From the NCBI GenBank assembly GCA_007122315.1, contig SKUB01000037.1, positions 1 to 59,718 on the forward strand: DNA of 59,718 nt, written 5' to 3'. Source of the DNA: Pseudomonadales bacterium. Its GTDB lineage: Bacteria; Pseudomonadota; Gammaproteobacteria; Pseudomonadales; Azotimanducaceae. A program made the translations under genes and the position numbers. Below the pieces are notes generated by a model. That model saw only the letters and a list, made by a program, of their open reading frames with translations. It did no database searches and had not been told where the DNA came from. Below, one piece after another: positions 27,263 through 34,956 of this stretch. The first letter of the stretch is position 1. Each line of letters starts with the position of its first letter.

Positions 27263-28057
27263 TCACGAACGTTTTCTGAAGTCGGGCTCGCGCTTCTCCC
27301 GGAAGGCCGCCAGCGCTTCCTTGTTGGCGGGTCCTCCTAGAAGTTTCGCAAACGCCACGTTCTCCCGGTCCCGCGCCGTGCGGGTGGCCTCCAGCCGTGC
27401 ATCGAGCAGCAGCTGCTTCGTGGCGGTCAGCGAAGGTACCGGATTGCGCGCGATCGCCGTCGCCAGCGTCATGGCCTCGGCCAGCAGCTCATCCGGCTTA
27501 CACAACCGGGTGGCCAGGCCCCATTCGAACGCAGTCGGCCCGTCGATCCAGCGCGCGGTGTAGATGAGTTCGGCGGTGCGTTGCCAGCCGATCAGCGTCG
27601 GCAGCAGGAACGTGCTCCCTGCTTCTGCCGTCACGCCGAGGGTGACGAAGGGTGCCCGCAGGCGCGCCTTGTCCGAGACCAGCACGAAGTCGCAATGCGG
27701 CAGCAACGTCAGGCCGATGCCCACGGCAATACCGTTGACGGCTGCGATCAACGGTTTCGGAAACGCCTCGACGGTAGCGATGAAGGGCCCGAAGCCATGG
27801 GGCTGGCCATCGTCGTAGCGCACCGGTTCGGCCAACTCGCCGAGATCGGTTCCGGCGCAGAAGCTGCGGCCGCGGCCGGTGAGCACTACCGTGGCGATGC
27901 CGTCGTCCCCGGCGGCATCGTTCAGGGCATCGCGGATAGCGTCATAGACGGCGTCGTTGTAGGCGTTCAGCGCATCCTCGCGTTGCACGGTCAGCAGGCG
28001 GACGCCGTCTGTATCCTCGATGCCGAGCACCCCACGCGTGTCGATGCTGCTGCTCAT
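27263..28057 (-). CDS. Enoyl-CoA hydratase/isomerase (crotonase) family protein
   Basis: 264 aa, the usual crotonase length. The oxyanion-hole strand GRGRSFCAGTDLGELAE, the VNGIAVGIGLTLLPHCDFV turn and FVTLGVTAEAGSTFLLP (second catalytic acidic region) are all present. It hydrates or isomerises unsaturated acyl-CoA esters in fatty-acid or aromatic-acid catabolism. ATG 28057 has GGAGG upstream and overlaps the VOC gene stop by 4 bp. Last gene of the minus-strand catabolic operon. Confidence 0.87.
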   Translation of the reverse strand: MSSSIDTRGVLGIEDTDGVRLLTVQREDALNAYNDAVYDAIRDALNDAAGDDGIATVVLTGRGRSFCAGTDLGELAEPVRYDDGQPHGFGPFIATVEAFPKPLIAAVNGIAVGIGLTLLPHCDFVLVSDKARLRAPFVTLGVTAEAGSTFLLPTLIGWQRTAELIYTARWIDGPTAFEWGLATRLCKPDELLAEAMTLATAIARNPVPSLTATKQLLLDARLEATRTARDRENVAFAKLLGGPANKEALAAFREKREPDFRKRS

Positions 28058-28920
28058 CGTGCCACCTCCACTCGTTCCGGGTGACCGGACCAGGTCCACG
28101 CGTAGGTGCGTCGGGACAGGCCGAGCATCATGCCGCCTAAGGACTTCGGATGCAGGAACAGGGTGTGGGCGCCGAGGGCGTCGCGTTTGCCTGCGGCAGG
28201 CACGGCGGTGTGGCCGGCGCCTGCTTCCTGAGCCCGGCGCTCGATCTCGGCCAAGTGCCCGGACTCCGCGAAGGCCATGTAGAGTCCGCCGCCGGTGCGT
28301 TCGTAGAATCGATGCATGGTGGTCCCCTTCCGGTTGGGGGTAATCATCTCCAGACGGTCGAGGCGGTCGTGGTGCAGCAGCGTCAACGCCCCAGCGTAGC
28401 CGTACGGCTCCGAGGAGATGGGGACGAACACGGTCTCGTCGAGACCGAGCACCGCGGCCACCCGCGCCGTTTCGCGATCCGCGTCCGCCACCAGATCGGT
28501 GAGTTCGTAGAACGTGTCGACGAGGCCCACGGCTGGCTGTGGATCCTCCTTGCTTATGAACAGGCGCAGGTTGGGAATGCCGCTGGCGTGCTCATCGAGC
28601 ATGAGCCGATCGCCATCGCGCAGGGGCTGAATGCCCTGGCTCTCGAGATGGCGGGCGAAGGCATCGACATCCGGCGTGGTGAAGCCACCGGCAAACAGAT
28701 GCGGACCTCGTGCCGCCAGGGCATCGGCGACGATGCCGTTGCCCGCAGGCGTCAGAATCTCGATCCAGCCGTCGCCCAGGCGCCACAGGTGCGCTGTCGC
28801 ACTCAGCGCAGCATGCTCCTGGGTGCCCGCCGGTTCTGCGTCCAGCAACCGTTCCCAGCACCCACCGGCGGCAGCGGCGTCGTCTGTGGCCAGCATCACG
28901 CGATTCATTGCGCTCAGCAT
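28054..28920 (-). CDS. VOC superfamily protein (two-module)
   Basis: 288 aa. Starts NRVMLATDDAAAAGGCWERLL and contains two or more VOC-type beta-alpha modules (GGFTTPDVDAFARHL; ALTLLHHDRLDRLEMITPN; later TLFLHPKSLGGMMLGL). The late LHPKSLGGMMLGLSRRTYAW resembles the methylmalonyl-CoA epimerase/lactoylglutathione-lyase branch, so CoA-ester chemistry is plausible next to the hydratase. Start at 28920 or the ATG four codons later. Confidence 0.7.
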   Translation of the reverse strand: MLSAMNRVMLATDDAAAAGGCWERLLDAEPAGTQEHAALSATAHLWRLGDGWIEILTPAGNGIVADALAARGPHLFAGGFTTPDVDAFARHLESQGIQPLRDGDRLMLDEHASGIPNLRLFISKEDPQPAVGLVDTFYELTDLVADADRETARVAAVLGLDETVFVPISSEPYGYAGALTLLHHDRLDRLEMITPNRKGTTMHRFYERTGGGLYMAFAESGHLAEIERRAQEAGAGHTAVPAAGKRDALGAHTLFLHPKSLGGMMLGLSRRTYAWTWSGHPERVEVAR

Positions 28921-29016
28921 GTCGGTCTCTCCCCTTCCGCTGATCGTGGTCGGGCAGTCTAATGGAATTCGCCGCTTGCCTGTGGCGGGCTCCGGTCATT
29001 CGAGCGTTGGCGTTCG

Positions 29017-29637
29017 CTATGCCGGCGCGGGCGCATCGCGGCTGAGATCCGCTTCCAGATCGAACAGCTGCTCCTTGCCGAAGTACACCTCTTCGCCTAC
29101 CACGAAGGTCGGCGCGCCGAACACGCCGCGGGCCACTGCTGTGTCGGTGGCCTCGATCAGGGCCTGCTTCACGTCCGGCCGCGTGATCCCCTCGAAGAAA
29201 GCGTCCGTATCGAAACCGGCAGAGGCGAGCACGGCACCCAGGATCTCCTCGTCGCCGAGATTCTTCGGCTGCACCCACATGTTGTGGAAGCAGGTGTCCA
29301 GGTAGGGGAAGAACTGATCGCTGTCCTGGAACAGGACTGCGCCGCGCATGAGCTTCAGCGTGTTCACTGGAAAGTGGGGATTGAACTCGAAGGGCACCCC
29401 GTGACGCTTGACGAAGCGCTCCATCTCCCGCCGGAACCAGCTGAGCTTGCTGGGGATATCTGCGAATTGCTGCATGGGCGGCCGGTTGCCGATGAGCTGG
29501 AACACGCCGCCGAGCAGCATGGGACGGTAGTGGAAACGGAGTCCGGATCGCTGTGCCGCGGCAGGCATCAACGCATGCGCGATCCACGCGTTGGGACTGC
29601 CGAAGTCGAAATAGAAGTCGACATCGATCGTGCTCAT
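29017..29637 (-). CDS. 2-hydroxychromene-2-carboxylate isomerase/DsbA-family oxidoreductase
   Basis: 206 aa. VDFYFDFGSPNAWIAHALMP carries the catalytic Ser of HCCA isomerases, and GVFGAPTFVVGEEVYFG gives the cis-Pro loop of the thioredoxin fold (GST-kappa type). It uses glutathione to isomerise intermediates of naphthalene-like aromatic breakdown, though many relatives have other substrates. ATG 29637 overlaps the thioesterase stop by 4 bp (ATGA), so the pair is coupled. Compare the double-length relative at 12527. Confidence 0.85.
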   Translation of the reverse strand: MSTIDVDFYFDFGSPNAWIAHALMPAAAQRSGLRFHYRPMLLGGVFQLIGNRPPMQQFADIPSKLSWFRREMERFVKRHGVPFEFNPHFPVNTLKLMRGAVLFQDSDQFFPYLDTCFHNMWVQPKNLGDEEILGAVLASAGFDTDAFFEGITRPDVKQALIEATDTAVARGVFGAPTFVVGEEVYFGKEQLFDLEADLSRDAPAPA

Positions 29638-30434
29638 GTTGTGCTCTCCGCCGGAGTGAGAATGCAGGCCTGGGCACTTCGTGCCAGAGTCTTTTCGGAA
29701 TCCCGCAACGTGGCGCCGGTATAGCCCCAGCCCAAGCCGTTCCAAGCGGACGCTCCGCTGACACCGAACCAGCCGCGCGGGTCGATCTGTGCTGCCGGCC
29801 TGGCAAGGTGCACGCTGAGTTCGGCGTTGGGCCAGGCGGCGATGCGCCGGGGCCCCATGCGATCCGGACGGAACAGTCCTGAGGACCAGTCGGCGATGGC
29901 CACCACGGTGGCAGCGGCGGACGCCCCTTCGATCACGGGAATGCGCGGACGGAACCAGAAGCCGCCGTCGGCATCGAGGCGCACCTCAAAGGCGCTCCAG
30001 AACCAGTCGCCGCCCAGGGACCACGGACCGGTACCGATACGCTTCTCCTCCGGTGCTGACAGCTGCGCCGTGTCGATGGGGTCGATGCTCGGCACGTCGA
30101 TATCGGTGAGCTGCGCCGGGCTGGCGAACATCGCCGTGGCCCGGGCCATCTCTCGGCCATCCTGGGTCAGGGTGGCCTCGGCGCTGCTGCTGCGCCGACC
30201 GCTGCGGATCTGAGCGGCCTCGATGCTGAACGGCGCCAGCTTCGGCGCCCGCAGCAACTGCACGTTCAGAACCGCGGGATCACCGGCGACTGCTGGCAGT
30301 TCGGCCATGGCGGCAAGCAGTCCGGCGGCGATGACGCCCCCGTGCAGCCCGCCGAAGGGCCCGGCAGCATAGGGGCTCGGATGCCAGGAGCCGTCACGAC
30401 GCGTCAGGACGGCTGTGATGGGCTGGTCAGTCAT
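29634..30434 (-). CDS. Acyl-CoA thioesterase-like protein (double hotdog)
   Basis: 266 aa. An N-terminal hotdog module begins with the helix-capping segment GPFGGLHGGVIAAGLLAAM and a second module follows from about residue 140 (GGFWFRPRIPVIEGA), the TesB-like/4HBT_3 layout. It probably hydrolyses acyl-CoA thioesters formed by the neighbouring enzymes. First gene of the minus-strand operon (thioesterase, isomerase, VOC, hydratase), divergent from the HxlR regulator across an 89-bp region with inverted repeats. Confidence 0.8.
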   Translation of the reverse strand: MTDQPITAVLTRRDGSWHPSPYAAGPFGGLHGGVIAAGLLAAMAELPAVAGDPAVLNVQLLRAPKLAPFSIEAAQIRSGRRSSSAEATLTQDGREMARATAMFASPAQLTDIDVPSIDPIDTAQLSAPEEKRIGTGPWSLGGDWFWSAFEVRLDADGGFWFRPRIPVIEGASAAATVVAIADWSSGLFRPDRMGPRRIAAWPNAELSVHLARPAAQIDPRGWFGVSGASAWNGLGWGYTGATLRDSEKTLARSAQACILTPAESTT

Positions 30435-30466
30435 GGCGGGTCTCGGCTGCTGGATAAAGTCCTATC

Positions 30467-30501
30467 ATGCAACTATATGGGTCCGCGTTGCATCATGCAA
30501 C
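30467..30501. promoter_or_regulatory. Candidate HxlR operator array between divergent genes
   Basis: GTTGCAT-C-ATGCAAC (30487-30501) is a perfect 7-bp inverted repeat with a one-base centre, and a third half-site ATGCAAC lies at 30467-30473, 28 bp from the matching arm. The array sits between the thioesterase start (30434) and the HxlR start (30524), so the regulator could control both itself and the catabolic operon. HxlR-family dimers bind such short palindromes. Confidence 0.6.
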
Positions 30502-30523
30502 GCGAAGTCCACATAATGAAGCC

Positions 30524-31000
30524 ATGAAGCTCAAGTCGTTCTCCGAGATGAACTGCTCTCTGGCCCAGGCCCTCGAGGTCGTGGGCGAGCGCTGGACTCT
30601 GCTCATTCTGCGGGATGCGTTCTTCGGCATCCGCCGCTTCGAGGAATTCCAACGCCGCCTGGGCATCGCCCGCAACATCCTCAGCGCACGGCTGGCGCGG
30701 CTGGTGGAGGAAGGCATTCTCGAACGTCACTCCGTCTCGCCCGGCGGCAAGTGGGCGGAGTACCGGCTCACGGAAAAGGGCCGTTCTCTGCAGCCGGCAC
30801 TGCTGGCGCTGGTGCAGTGGGGCGATCGCTGGTATCCGAACGAGGACGGATTGCGCGTAGACTTCTACGATCGCAGAAGCGGCGAGTCCATTGCCCCGAT
30901 CCGCCCCCACAATCAGCAGGGCGAGCCGTTGGAACCGAAGGACATTCGCGCCCGGCCCGGCCCAGGCGGTCCGAAGAAGCTCGTCGCCGAAGCGGAATGA
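30524..31000 (+). CDS. HxlR family winged-helix transcriptional regulator
   Basis: 158 aa. CSLAQALEVVGERWTLLILRDAFFGIRRFEEFQRRLGIARNILSARLARLVEEGIL is the canonical HxlR DNA-binding domain, including a Cys near the N-terminus that acts as a redox sensor in some members. The C-terminal tail (RPHNQQGEPLEPKDIRARPGPGG) is charged and probably flexible. It is divergent from the catabolic operon and likely regulates it through the palindromes at 30467-30501. ATG 30524 begins MKLKSFSEM; the earlier in-frame ATG at 30467 lies in the operator. Confidence 0.88.
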   Translation: MKLKSFSEMNCSLAQALEVVGERWTLLILRDAFFGIRRFEEFQRRLGIARNILSARLARLVEEGILERHSVSPGGKWAEYRLTEKGRSLQPALLALVQWGDRWYPNEDGLRVDFYDRRSGESIAPIRPHNQQGEPLEPKDIRARPGPGGPKKLVAEAE

Positions 31001-31416
31001 CCCGATCCACGGGCCACTTCGAGGCCTTGCGCCTGCAACCGGGCACGGATCTGCGTCGGACCCTCGAGCGTCGCGCAGCCCGTCCAGGCGCTTGCGCCAT
31101 GGCCGTCGTCACCTGCTGCGGCAGCCTGAGCAGCGCGTGGCTTCGTCCTGCCGATGCAACCTCCGCCCTCGGCATCGACGGCCCGCTCGAGATCCTCTCC
31201 CTGACCGGCACCCTGAGTTCGAGCGGTGTGCATCTGCACATGGCGGTGGGCGATGCGCTAGGCGACGCTTTCGGTGGGCATGTGCTGCCCGGTTGCGTGA
31301 TCCGGACCACTGCCGAGATCGTGCTGTTGACGCTGCCTGGGCTGCGTTTCCGTCGCGAGCGTGACCCGACCACCGGTTGGCGTGAACTTGCCATCGCCCC
31401 GAGGCGTCTCAGGTGA
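30997..31416 (+). CDS. PCC/PPC (DUF296) domain protein
   Basis: 139 aa. FEALRLQPGTDLRRTLERRA, CGSLSSAWLRPA, LEILSLTGTLSSSGVHLHMAVGDALGDAFGGHVL and IRTTAEIVL follow the conserved order of the PCC domain, a trimeric fold found in plant AT-hook proteins and in stand-alone bacterial proteins of unknown function. The His pair in VHLHM and GGHVL could bind a metal. The start overlaps the HxlR stop by 4 bp (ATGA), so the two are co-translated. Confidence 0.78.
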   Translation: MTRSTGHFEALRLQPGTDLRRTLERRAARPGACAMAVVTCCGSLSSAWLRPADATSALGIDGPLEILSLTGTLSSSGVHLHMAVGDALGDAFGGHVLPGCVIRTTAEIVLLTLPGLRFRRERDPTTGWRELAIAPRRLR

Positions 31417-31464
31417 GCCCCTTGGACGGCCCCGGGCCGAGGCCCTTCGCGGGTTGTCAGGCGA

Positions 31465-31788
31465 CTACTGACTGTAGGCCATCAAATTGTGCAGCATGTG
31501 GTGGATACGGTCGCGCATCAGTCCCGCGACCTGTGTGAATTCCCGCCACTCAGCGTCCTCGCATGCGGTGATGTTCGCCACGTAGGCCGACCAGCTCTCG
31601 CCGCGTCGCGCCCGCAGTCCCGGCGCAGGCTGACAGCCCTCGGAAATGTTTCTTTCCCCCGCGGCCGGAATCCCCTCGCCATGCGCCATGGCCTCACCGC
31701 GAAGATAGTCACTCAGATCCACATCCCGGTTACGGGCAACGCGGTCGCGTATCAGCGACCGCGTCATCCACCATTCGCACATCTTCAT
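31465..31788 (-). CDS. Hypothetical protein, uncertain
   Basis: 107 aa. Acidic/basic mixed composition with two Cys and two Trp; no recognisable domain, signal peptide or membrane segment. There is no Shine-Dalgarno sequence before the ATG on the minus strand. It may be real because composition and length are plausible and nothing else occupies the space, but a fortuitous frame next to IS-like repeats is equally possible. Confidence 0.3.
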   Translation of the reverse strand: MKMCEWWMTRSLIRDRVARNRDVDLSDYLRGEAMAHGEGIPAAGERNISEGCQPAPGLRARRGESWSAYVANITACEDAEWREFTQVAGLMRDRIHHMLHNLMAYSQ

Positions 31789-31845
31789 GCTTGGAGGAGA
31801 AAGCTATCGACTGAAGCAAAAGACCAACTGTTGATCTATCGAAGG

Positions 31846-31888
31846 TGGGTCAAAACTGTTGGCCGAAACTGGGTCAGAACTGATGGCC
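31846..31888. repeat. Tandem 19-bp direct repeats, possible IS21-type end relic
   Basis: TGGGTCAAAACTGTTGGCC and TGGGTCAGAACTGATGGCC are direct repeats matching at 17 of 19 positions with a 24-bp period. Multiple short direct repeats beginning TGGGTCA are characteristic of the terminal regions of IS21-family elements, but no transposase remains nearby, so this would be a solo end. Confidence 0.35.
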
Positions 31889-32349
31889 ATTGACGAGAGG
31901 AAAAGGGGCCGTCCTTGAAGCGGCAGGTAAGACGAACCGGGGCTAGGCTTCCAATAGTCGTGGGGGACTGGCATGTCTGCCAGCGTACTGTCGGTCTTGG
32001 GGTGTCGATGGGGGCGGAGCGCGTACGCAGCGCACGGCGGGAGAATTCAGCTCCAAGCTCGAAATTCTTCGGATTATTGCTGAATGCTCGACACTTCGTG
32101 GCGCCCGCCGAAACGGCAGCTCCATTGATCAACGGTTTTGGCGGACCCGTCGCATGAATTTCGATAACATGTGTGCCGATCCGAGGGTCGAATTCGCGCC
32201 AAGCCCACACCCCCTCTAATTATGGGCGCAATTCAATCTCCTTTCGGTTCGGTAACGCACTTAGTTGCTCCCTGCCCTTCACCGGAAACGCAACGCTCGC
32301 GCAATGAGTCGATTCAAGCGCCTTCAGGAGTCTCTGTTCGGAGAAAGCG
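31889..32349. other. Intergenic region, no supported gene
   Basis: About 460 bp of lower GC content than the surroundings between the direct repeats and the matrixin gene. Short frames on both strands lack ribosome-binding sites and known motifs. The composition and the repeats at its edge suggest inserted and decayed DNA. GGAGAAAGCG immediately before 32350 is the only clear translation signal. Confidence 0.35.
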
Positions 32350-33144
32350 ATGCCAGCGATCACGAATGCGCGATGGGCCATGCGGGTGTTGGCACTAGTC
32401 GCCCTCCTTCCATCTGCTTTGCCACTGCTTGCGAACAATGGCGCGGGTGGATACCGCCTGCTCGAGCTCGACGGCCATAAGGTCAAGTGGGGCGAGCACA
32501 CATTGGGAGTTGGCGCGAGCATCAGTTACGCCTTTGCTGACGAGACTATGCGGTTCGAGGGTGCGCGCAACTGCAGTGAGCTGGCGCCCATGCAAGTGCT
32601 CTCGAGCGAAAGCCTTCCTTTCGAAGTGCTGGAACGCGAGGCCGCAGCGGCGTTCGGGGTGTGGGAGCGCGCTGCCGATCTGTCTTTCCATCGGGTTGAG
32701 GATGCCCGGAAAGCGGACATCGTGATCGGTGCACAAGGCCGCCCCCTCGGTCGGGCATTCGCCAATGTAGCCTACGCGCCCGGGTCACAAGATGGTGTGC
32801 GCCTCATCGATCAGGCGCTCGTGTGCTTCAACCCTGACCATAAGTGGAAGGTCGGGTTCGACGGTGACATCAACGTCTACGACATCCGCTATACCCTGAT
32901 CCATGAAATCGGCCACGCCGTCGGGCTGGACCATCCAGGCCCCGAGGGACAGGTCATGGGATTTCGCTACACGGAAGCCTTCGCCGACCTGCAGCCCGGC
33001 GATCTGCGCGGGATCCAACAACTCTACGGGCCTTCCGCCCATGCCGGTGAGCTGGCAGCCACGGACTCCGACCCTGGACGTTCGGAGTCGCCGGCTGCTG
33101 CCGATGATGACGTTGAAGCACCCGCAACACTGTCCATTCACTAG
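32350..33144 (+). CDS. Matrixin-type secreted zinc metalloprotease
   Basis: 264 aa. A signal peptide (RVLALVALLPSALPLLA) is followed by a single catalytic domain: His185-Glu186-Ile-Gly-His189 in HEIGHAVGLDHPG with third ligand His195, then Met203 of the Met-turn in QVMGFRY. This is the extended HExxHxxGxxH of matrixins (MMP/PF00413). The C-terminal tail is acidic and probably disordered. No cysteine-switch propeptide is evident, and two Cys in the body may pair. It is likely released to the periplasm or medium to degrade proteins. Confidence 0.85.
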   Translation: MPAITNARWAMRVLALVALLPSALPLLANNGAGGYRLLELDGHKVKWGEHTLGVGASISYAFADETMRFEGARNCSELAPMQVLSSESLPFEVLEREAAAAFGVWERAADLSFHRVEDARKADIVIGAQGRPLGRAFANVAYAPGSQDGVRLIDQALVCFNPDHKWKVGFDGDINVYDIRYTLIHEIGHAVGLDHPGPEGQVMGFRYTEAFADLQPGDLRGIQQLYGPSAHAGELAATDSDPGRSESPAAADDDVEAPATLSIH

Positions 33145-33311
33145 CAACTGGTTCGTAGCCTCCTCCTCCTCAGGCTTTGGCCCGCGGATGTCCCTGCGTG
33201 GGTCTGGGCAACCAGGGTCCATGTCCTCCGCGGAACCGGAATCGCATGAAGAGCGTGAAGTTGCAAGTTCGGCGCCGGGGATGAGCGCCGCTGGCGGTGA
33301 AGTCGGCAGCC

Positions 33312-33330
33312 GCCCGTCGGCATGACGGGC
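33312..33330 (+). terminator. Perfect 7-bp hairpin in the gap after the matrixin gene
   Basis: GCCCGTC, a five-base loop, then GACGGGC, lying about 170 bp after the matrixin stop and 185 bp before the BNR gene. The run after it (AACAAGATCA) lacks a T-tract, so if it terminates transcription it does so weakly. The rest of 33145-33514 holds no credible gene. Confidence 0.35.
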
Positions 33331-33514
33331 AACAAGATCAGGAGACACGACCATGCAGTCCAGGGTTGTATCCCTGGAGCACGCCGGCTCCGATGGCTGA
33401 GGCCGGGGCAATGCGGCAGGGAGGCCAAACCCATGGGCCCGTACGCGCCTTTCTTCTACGATAGGGGCTGACGCGCGTTCACGGGAGGCGCGACGCCTCC
33501 GACAGGAGGGGGAC

Positions 33515-34663
33515 ATGGTCACGAACACGGCGGGCGACCGTGACCTGACGCTGTGGATCGGAACCAAGAAAGGCGCGTTCCGGCTCAGCGCCGGCCGCGG
33601 TCGCAATGGGTTCGAACTCGATGGGCCGGAGTTTCTCGGCCACATCATTCATCACGTGGTCGCCGACCCGCGCGACGACCGTCAGCTGCTTGCCGCCGCC
33701 AAGACCGGCCATCTCGGTCCCACGGTGTTCCGCTCCGAGGACGGCGGCCGCAATTGGCTGGAGGCCTCGCAGCCGCCGGCCTTCGCCGCGCCTAAGGATG
33801 GCCGCAAGGCCGATGCGGTGGACGTGGTCTACTGGCTGACACCGGGCCATGCGAGTGAAGCGGGGGTCTGGTACGCGGGAACGTCGCCGGAGGGTCTGTT
33901 CCGCTCCGAGGACGGTGGCGCGAACTGGGCACCCGTAGCCGGCTGGAACGATCATCCGAGCTGGATCGAGTGGACGGGCGACGGTGAGCGCGCCAATCCG
34001 GGCGGCTCACCGCTGCATTCCATCCTGGTGGATCCGCGGGACGCGCAGCACCTTTACTTTGCCACTTCCAGCGGCGGCGTATTCGAAAGCCTGGATGCGG
34101 GGGCGAACTGGTCCTTGTTGAACGACGGTATGATGGCCGACTTCCTGCCCGACCCCCATCCGGAGTATGGCTACGACCCTCACTGTGTGATCCAGCACCC
34201 TGCCGCACCGGACGTGCTCTACCAGCAGAACCACTGCGGCATCTACCGCATGCATCGGCCCGAGGGGCGCTGGGAGCGCATCGGTCGCAACATGCCGGCA
34301 GAGGTCGGGGACATCGGCTTCGCCATCGTCAGCCATCCGCGCGATCCCGATGTCGCCTGGGTGTTCCCCATGGATGGCACGGACGTCTGGCCGCGTACGC
34401 CACCGGGTCATCGTCCGGCGGTCTACCGCACCCTGGATGCAGGTGGTTCGTGGCAGCGGCTGGACCGGGGTCTGCCGGAACGGGCCTGGTACACCGTCTA
34501 CCGCCAGGCCATGGCGAACGACGATGGTGATCCGGTGGGCGTCTACTTCGGTACCACCTGTGGCGAGGTCTGGGCCAGCTTCGACGAAGGTGAGCACTGG
34601 CAGTGCCTGGCTGCGCACCTGCCTGACATCTACAGTGTCGAGGTGGCGGAGGCACGGCCGTGA
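33515..34663 (+). CDS. BNR/Asp-box repeat beta-propeller protein (sialidase-like fold)
   Basis: 382 aa. Five Asp-box-like S/T-x-D-x-G-x-x-W motifs are visible (SEDGGRNW, SEDGGANW, SLDAGANW, TLDAGGSW, SFDEGEHW), defining a propeller as in sialidases and sortilin. The Arg triad and other sialidase catalytic residues were not identified, so enzymatic sialidase activity is not claimed. There is no signal peptide. The gene overlaps a MoaD/ThiS-like gene by 4 bp (GTGA), an arrangement I recall from other genomes, implying a joint function. Confidence 0.75.
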   Translation: MVTNTAGDRDLTLWIGTKKGAFRLSAGRGRNGFELDGPEFLGHIIHHVVADPRDDRQLLAAAKTGHLGPTVFRSEDGGRNWLEASQPPAFAAPKDGRKADAVDVVYWLTPGHASEAGVWYAGTSPEGLFRSEDGGANWAPVAGWNDHPSWIEWTGDGERANPGGSPLHSILVDPRDAQHLYFATSSGGVFESLDAGANWSLLNDGMMADFLPDPHPEYGYDPHCVIQHPAAPDVLYQQNHCGIYRMHRPEGRWERIGRNMPAEVGDIGFAIVSHPRDPDVAWVFPMDGTDVWPRTPPGHRPAVYRTLDAGGSWQRLDRGLPERAWYTVYRQAMANDDGDPVGVYFGTTCGEVWASFDEGEHWQCLAAHLPDIYSVEVAEARP

Positions 34664-34920
34664 ACGTCGGTATTCCCTCCGTGCTCGCGAGCTACACCGG
34701 CGGTGCCCGCCGGGTCGCGGCCGAGGGTGACAGCGTTGCGGCGTTGCTCGCCGATCTCGATCGGCAGTTTCCGGGCTTGCGCTTCCGCATGGTGGACGAG
34801 CGCGGCCGGCTGCGCCGGCACGTGCGCGTCTTCGTCAACGGCGAGGCCATCCGCGACCTCGACGTCGCCGTCCGCGAGGCCGACGACGTGCAGATCCTGC
34901 AGGCCTTGAGCGGCGGCTGA
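34660..34920 (+). CDS. MoaD/ThiS family ubiquitin-like sulfur-carrier protein
   Basis: 86 aa. A beta-grasp fold pattern (RRVAAEGDSVAALLADLDRQFPGLRFRMVDERGRLRRHVRVFVNGEAI, then READDVQILQALSGG) with the C-terminal Gly-Gly that is adenylated and thiocarboxylated in MoaD and ThiS. The start is GTG 34660, overlapping the BNR gene stop. No MoaE, ThiG or E1-like activating enzyme lies nearby, so it is unlikely to be the main molybdopterin or thiamine carrier. Confidence 0.82.
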   Translation: MNVGIPSVLASYTGGARRVAAEGDSVAALLADLDRQFPGLRFRMVDERGRLRRHVRVFVNGEAIRDLDVAVREADDVQILQALSGG

Positions 34921-34956
34921 TACCCTTGCCTCCCTTTCATTGAGAGATGCGTGTAG

